A stretch of 8,381 nucleotides of DNA from an uncultured Clostridia bacterium (lineage in GTDB: Bacteria > Bacillota > Clostridia > Oscillospirales > Acutalibacteraceae), in NCBI GenBank assembly GCA_946042285.1, contig CAMGDK010000059.1:1-8381 (forward strand), in the 5' to 3' direction. A program made the position numbers and the translations under genes. This document shows positions 7,690 to 8,381 of this stretch, in pieces. Under the pieces are notes generated by a model. That model saw nothing but the letters and a program-made list of their open reading frames with translations, was not told the DNA's origin and searched no databases. Each line of letters begins with the position of its first letter. Within the stretch, counting starts at the first letter, position 1.

Positions 7690-8310
7690 ATGAAGGAATA
7701 TAAAACTGTCGAATTTGAATCACAGGATGAATTTACAGAAAAAAAATCGAGATTCATCGGATATGTAAAGCCCGTTAAAACTCAAGAAGAAGCAGTTGAG
7801 TTTATAAACAGAATAAAAAGCAAGCATTGGGATGCCACTCATAATGTGTCAGCTTATGTCTTAAGGGAAAACAATATACAGCGCTCCTCTGACGACGGAG
7901 AACCGAGCGGAACTGCGGGAGTACCTGTTCTTGATGTTTTGCTAAAAGAGGGAATAGTTGACGCCTGTGTAGTTGTTACCAGATATTTCGGTGGAGTTCT
8001 TTTGGGTGCAGGCGGTCTTATCAGAGCGTATTCTCACGCATCAAAAATTGCTGTTAACGCCGGTAATATTATTACAATGGCGCCGTGCGTTGTTATTAGA
8101 GTCAGTGTTGATTACTCATTCTATGACAGACTAAATATTCTATTAAGCTCAATAAATGCAAATATAGAGGATACCGAATTTTCCGAAAATGTAACAGTTG
8201 AGTTTTCAGTTAAAACCGAGCTTGTATCACAGTTTGACGACAAGCTTACGGAAATCAGTAACGGTAAATATAAATTTACTGTTATAGGTGAAAAATTTGC
8301 AAAGGTATAA
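7690..8310 (+). CDS. yigZ: YigZ/IMPACT (UPF0029) family protein
   Basis: The 206-residue product has the usual length and two-domain plan of bacterial YigZ/YvyE proteins. The N-terminal UPF0029/IMPACT domain (about 15-125) carries the family hallmarks KKSRFIGY (18-25), HNVSAYV (51-57), DDGEPSGTAGVPVL (68-81) and TRYFGGVLLGAGGLIRAY (97-114). A C-terminal DUF1949-type alpha/beta domain follows (about 135-200). The eukaryotic relative IMPACT regulates the kinase GCN2. The bacterial role is not settled; nucleic acid or ribosome-associated functions have been proposed from structure. It is predicted to be cytosolic, with no signal peptide or membrane segment. The ATG at 7690 follows GGAG (7682-7685) with a short 4-nt spacer. 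Only 10 nt separate it from the rpmE terminator, so expression probably depends on read-through or on a promoter inside rpmE. The symbol follows the E. coli name; the B. subtilis equivalent is yvyE. Confidence 0.93.
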   Translation: MKEYKTVEFESQDEFTEKKSRFIGYVKPVKTQEEAVEFINRIKSKHWDATHNVSAYVLRENNIQRSSDDGEPSGTAGVPVLDVLLKEGIVDACVVVTRYFGGVLLGAGGLIRAYSHASKIAVNAGNIITMAPCVVIRVSVDYSFYDRLNILLSSINANIEDTEFSENVTVEFSVKTELVSQFDDKLTEISNGKYKFTVIGEKFAKV

Positions 8311-8318
8311 AATTACAA

Positions 8319-8356
8319 AAACCTGCCAATCATTCATTTGAAGGGCAGGTTTATTT
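8319..8356 (+). terminator. Probable rho-independent terminator after yigZ, T-tract cut by adapter
   Basis: AAACCTGCC (8319-8327) and GGCAGGTTT (8344-8352) form a perfect 9-bp stem around a 16-nt loop, 8 nt after the yigZ stop codon. The run TTTATTT (8350-8356) begins a T-rich tail, but the sequence switches to library adapter at 8357, so the rest of the tail is not visible. The long loop is somewhat unusual; the position and tail still favour a terminator. Confidence 0.75.
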
Positions 8357-8381
8357 CTGTCTCTTATACACATCTGACGCT
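8357..8381. other. Illumina Nextera transposase adapter (artifact, not genomic)
   Basis: Positions 8357-8375 are the exact 19-base mosaic end CTGTCTCTTATACACATCT used in Nextera tagmentation, and 8376-8381 (GACGCT) continue into the reverse complement of the Read 1 side adapter. The mosaic end is an engineered hybrid of the two natural Tn5 ends, so this is untrimmed adapter at a contig end and not a Tn5 insertion. Genomic sequence should be taken to end at about 8356. Confidence 0.97.

Noticed and set aside
8357..8375. Tn5-like transposon end
   Set aside because: The sequence is the engineered mosaic end plus Nextera adapter bases, so it is a library artifact and not a mobile element.
1..8381. 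CRISPR array, defence island, prophage or novel system
   Set aside because: No spaced direct repeats, integrase, transposase or unfamiliar gene cluster was seen. Apart from the DUF2461 fragment, every gene is a recognised housekeeping family with intact motifs.

Overview
The window is a low-GC, gene-dense stretch that looks like a member of the Clostridia (Bacillota), plausibly a gut-type Oscillospiraceae or Eubacteriales relative. The grounds are AT-rich codon choice (TTA, AGA, ATA), strong AGGAG-type ribosome binding sites, a TTG start, and the AddAB rather than RecBCD form of the recombination nuclease. The taxonomic placement is inference; no rRNA or other direct marker gene is present.

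All five genes lie on the + strand. From left to right: the 3' part of a DUF2461-family gene (3-521, running in from beyond the left edge); addB (536-3868); addA (3861-7352); rpmE for ribosomal protein bL31 (7429-7632); and a YigZ/IMPACT-family gene (7690-8310). The first three are tightly packed (14-nt gap, then an 8-nt overlap) and probably form one transcription unit whose promoter lies outside the window. A 76-nt non-coding gap after addA holds a probable promoter for rpmE. A rho-independent terminator follows rpmE only 10 nt before the YigZ start codon, and a second hairpin follows yigZ. No gene-free stretch exceeds 80 nt.

Functionally the core is AddAB, the two-subunit helicase-nuclease that resects double-strand breaks and loads RecA. 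AddA keeps every superfamily 1A helicase motif and a nuclease motif set. AddB keeps its N-terminal P-loop, its nuclease residues and the four cysteines of the iron-sulfur staple. rpmE and yigZ are translation-related housekeeping genes without an obvious functional link to AddAB.

I found no undescribed system here. The points worth a second look are: (1) the last 25 bases are Illumina Nextera transposase adapter, not genome; (2) a perfect 12-bp inverted repeat with a 7-nt loop lies inside the addB coding region; (3) yigZ sits directly behind a terminator with no room for its own promoter; (4) a short palindrome overlaps the -35 of the rpmE promoter; and (5) an uncharacterised DUF2461 gene is coupled to addBA.
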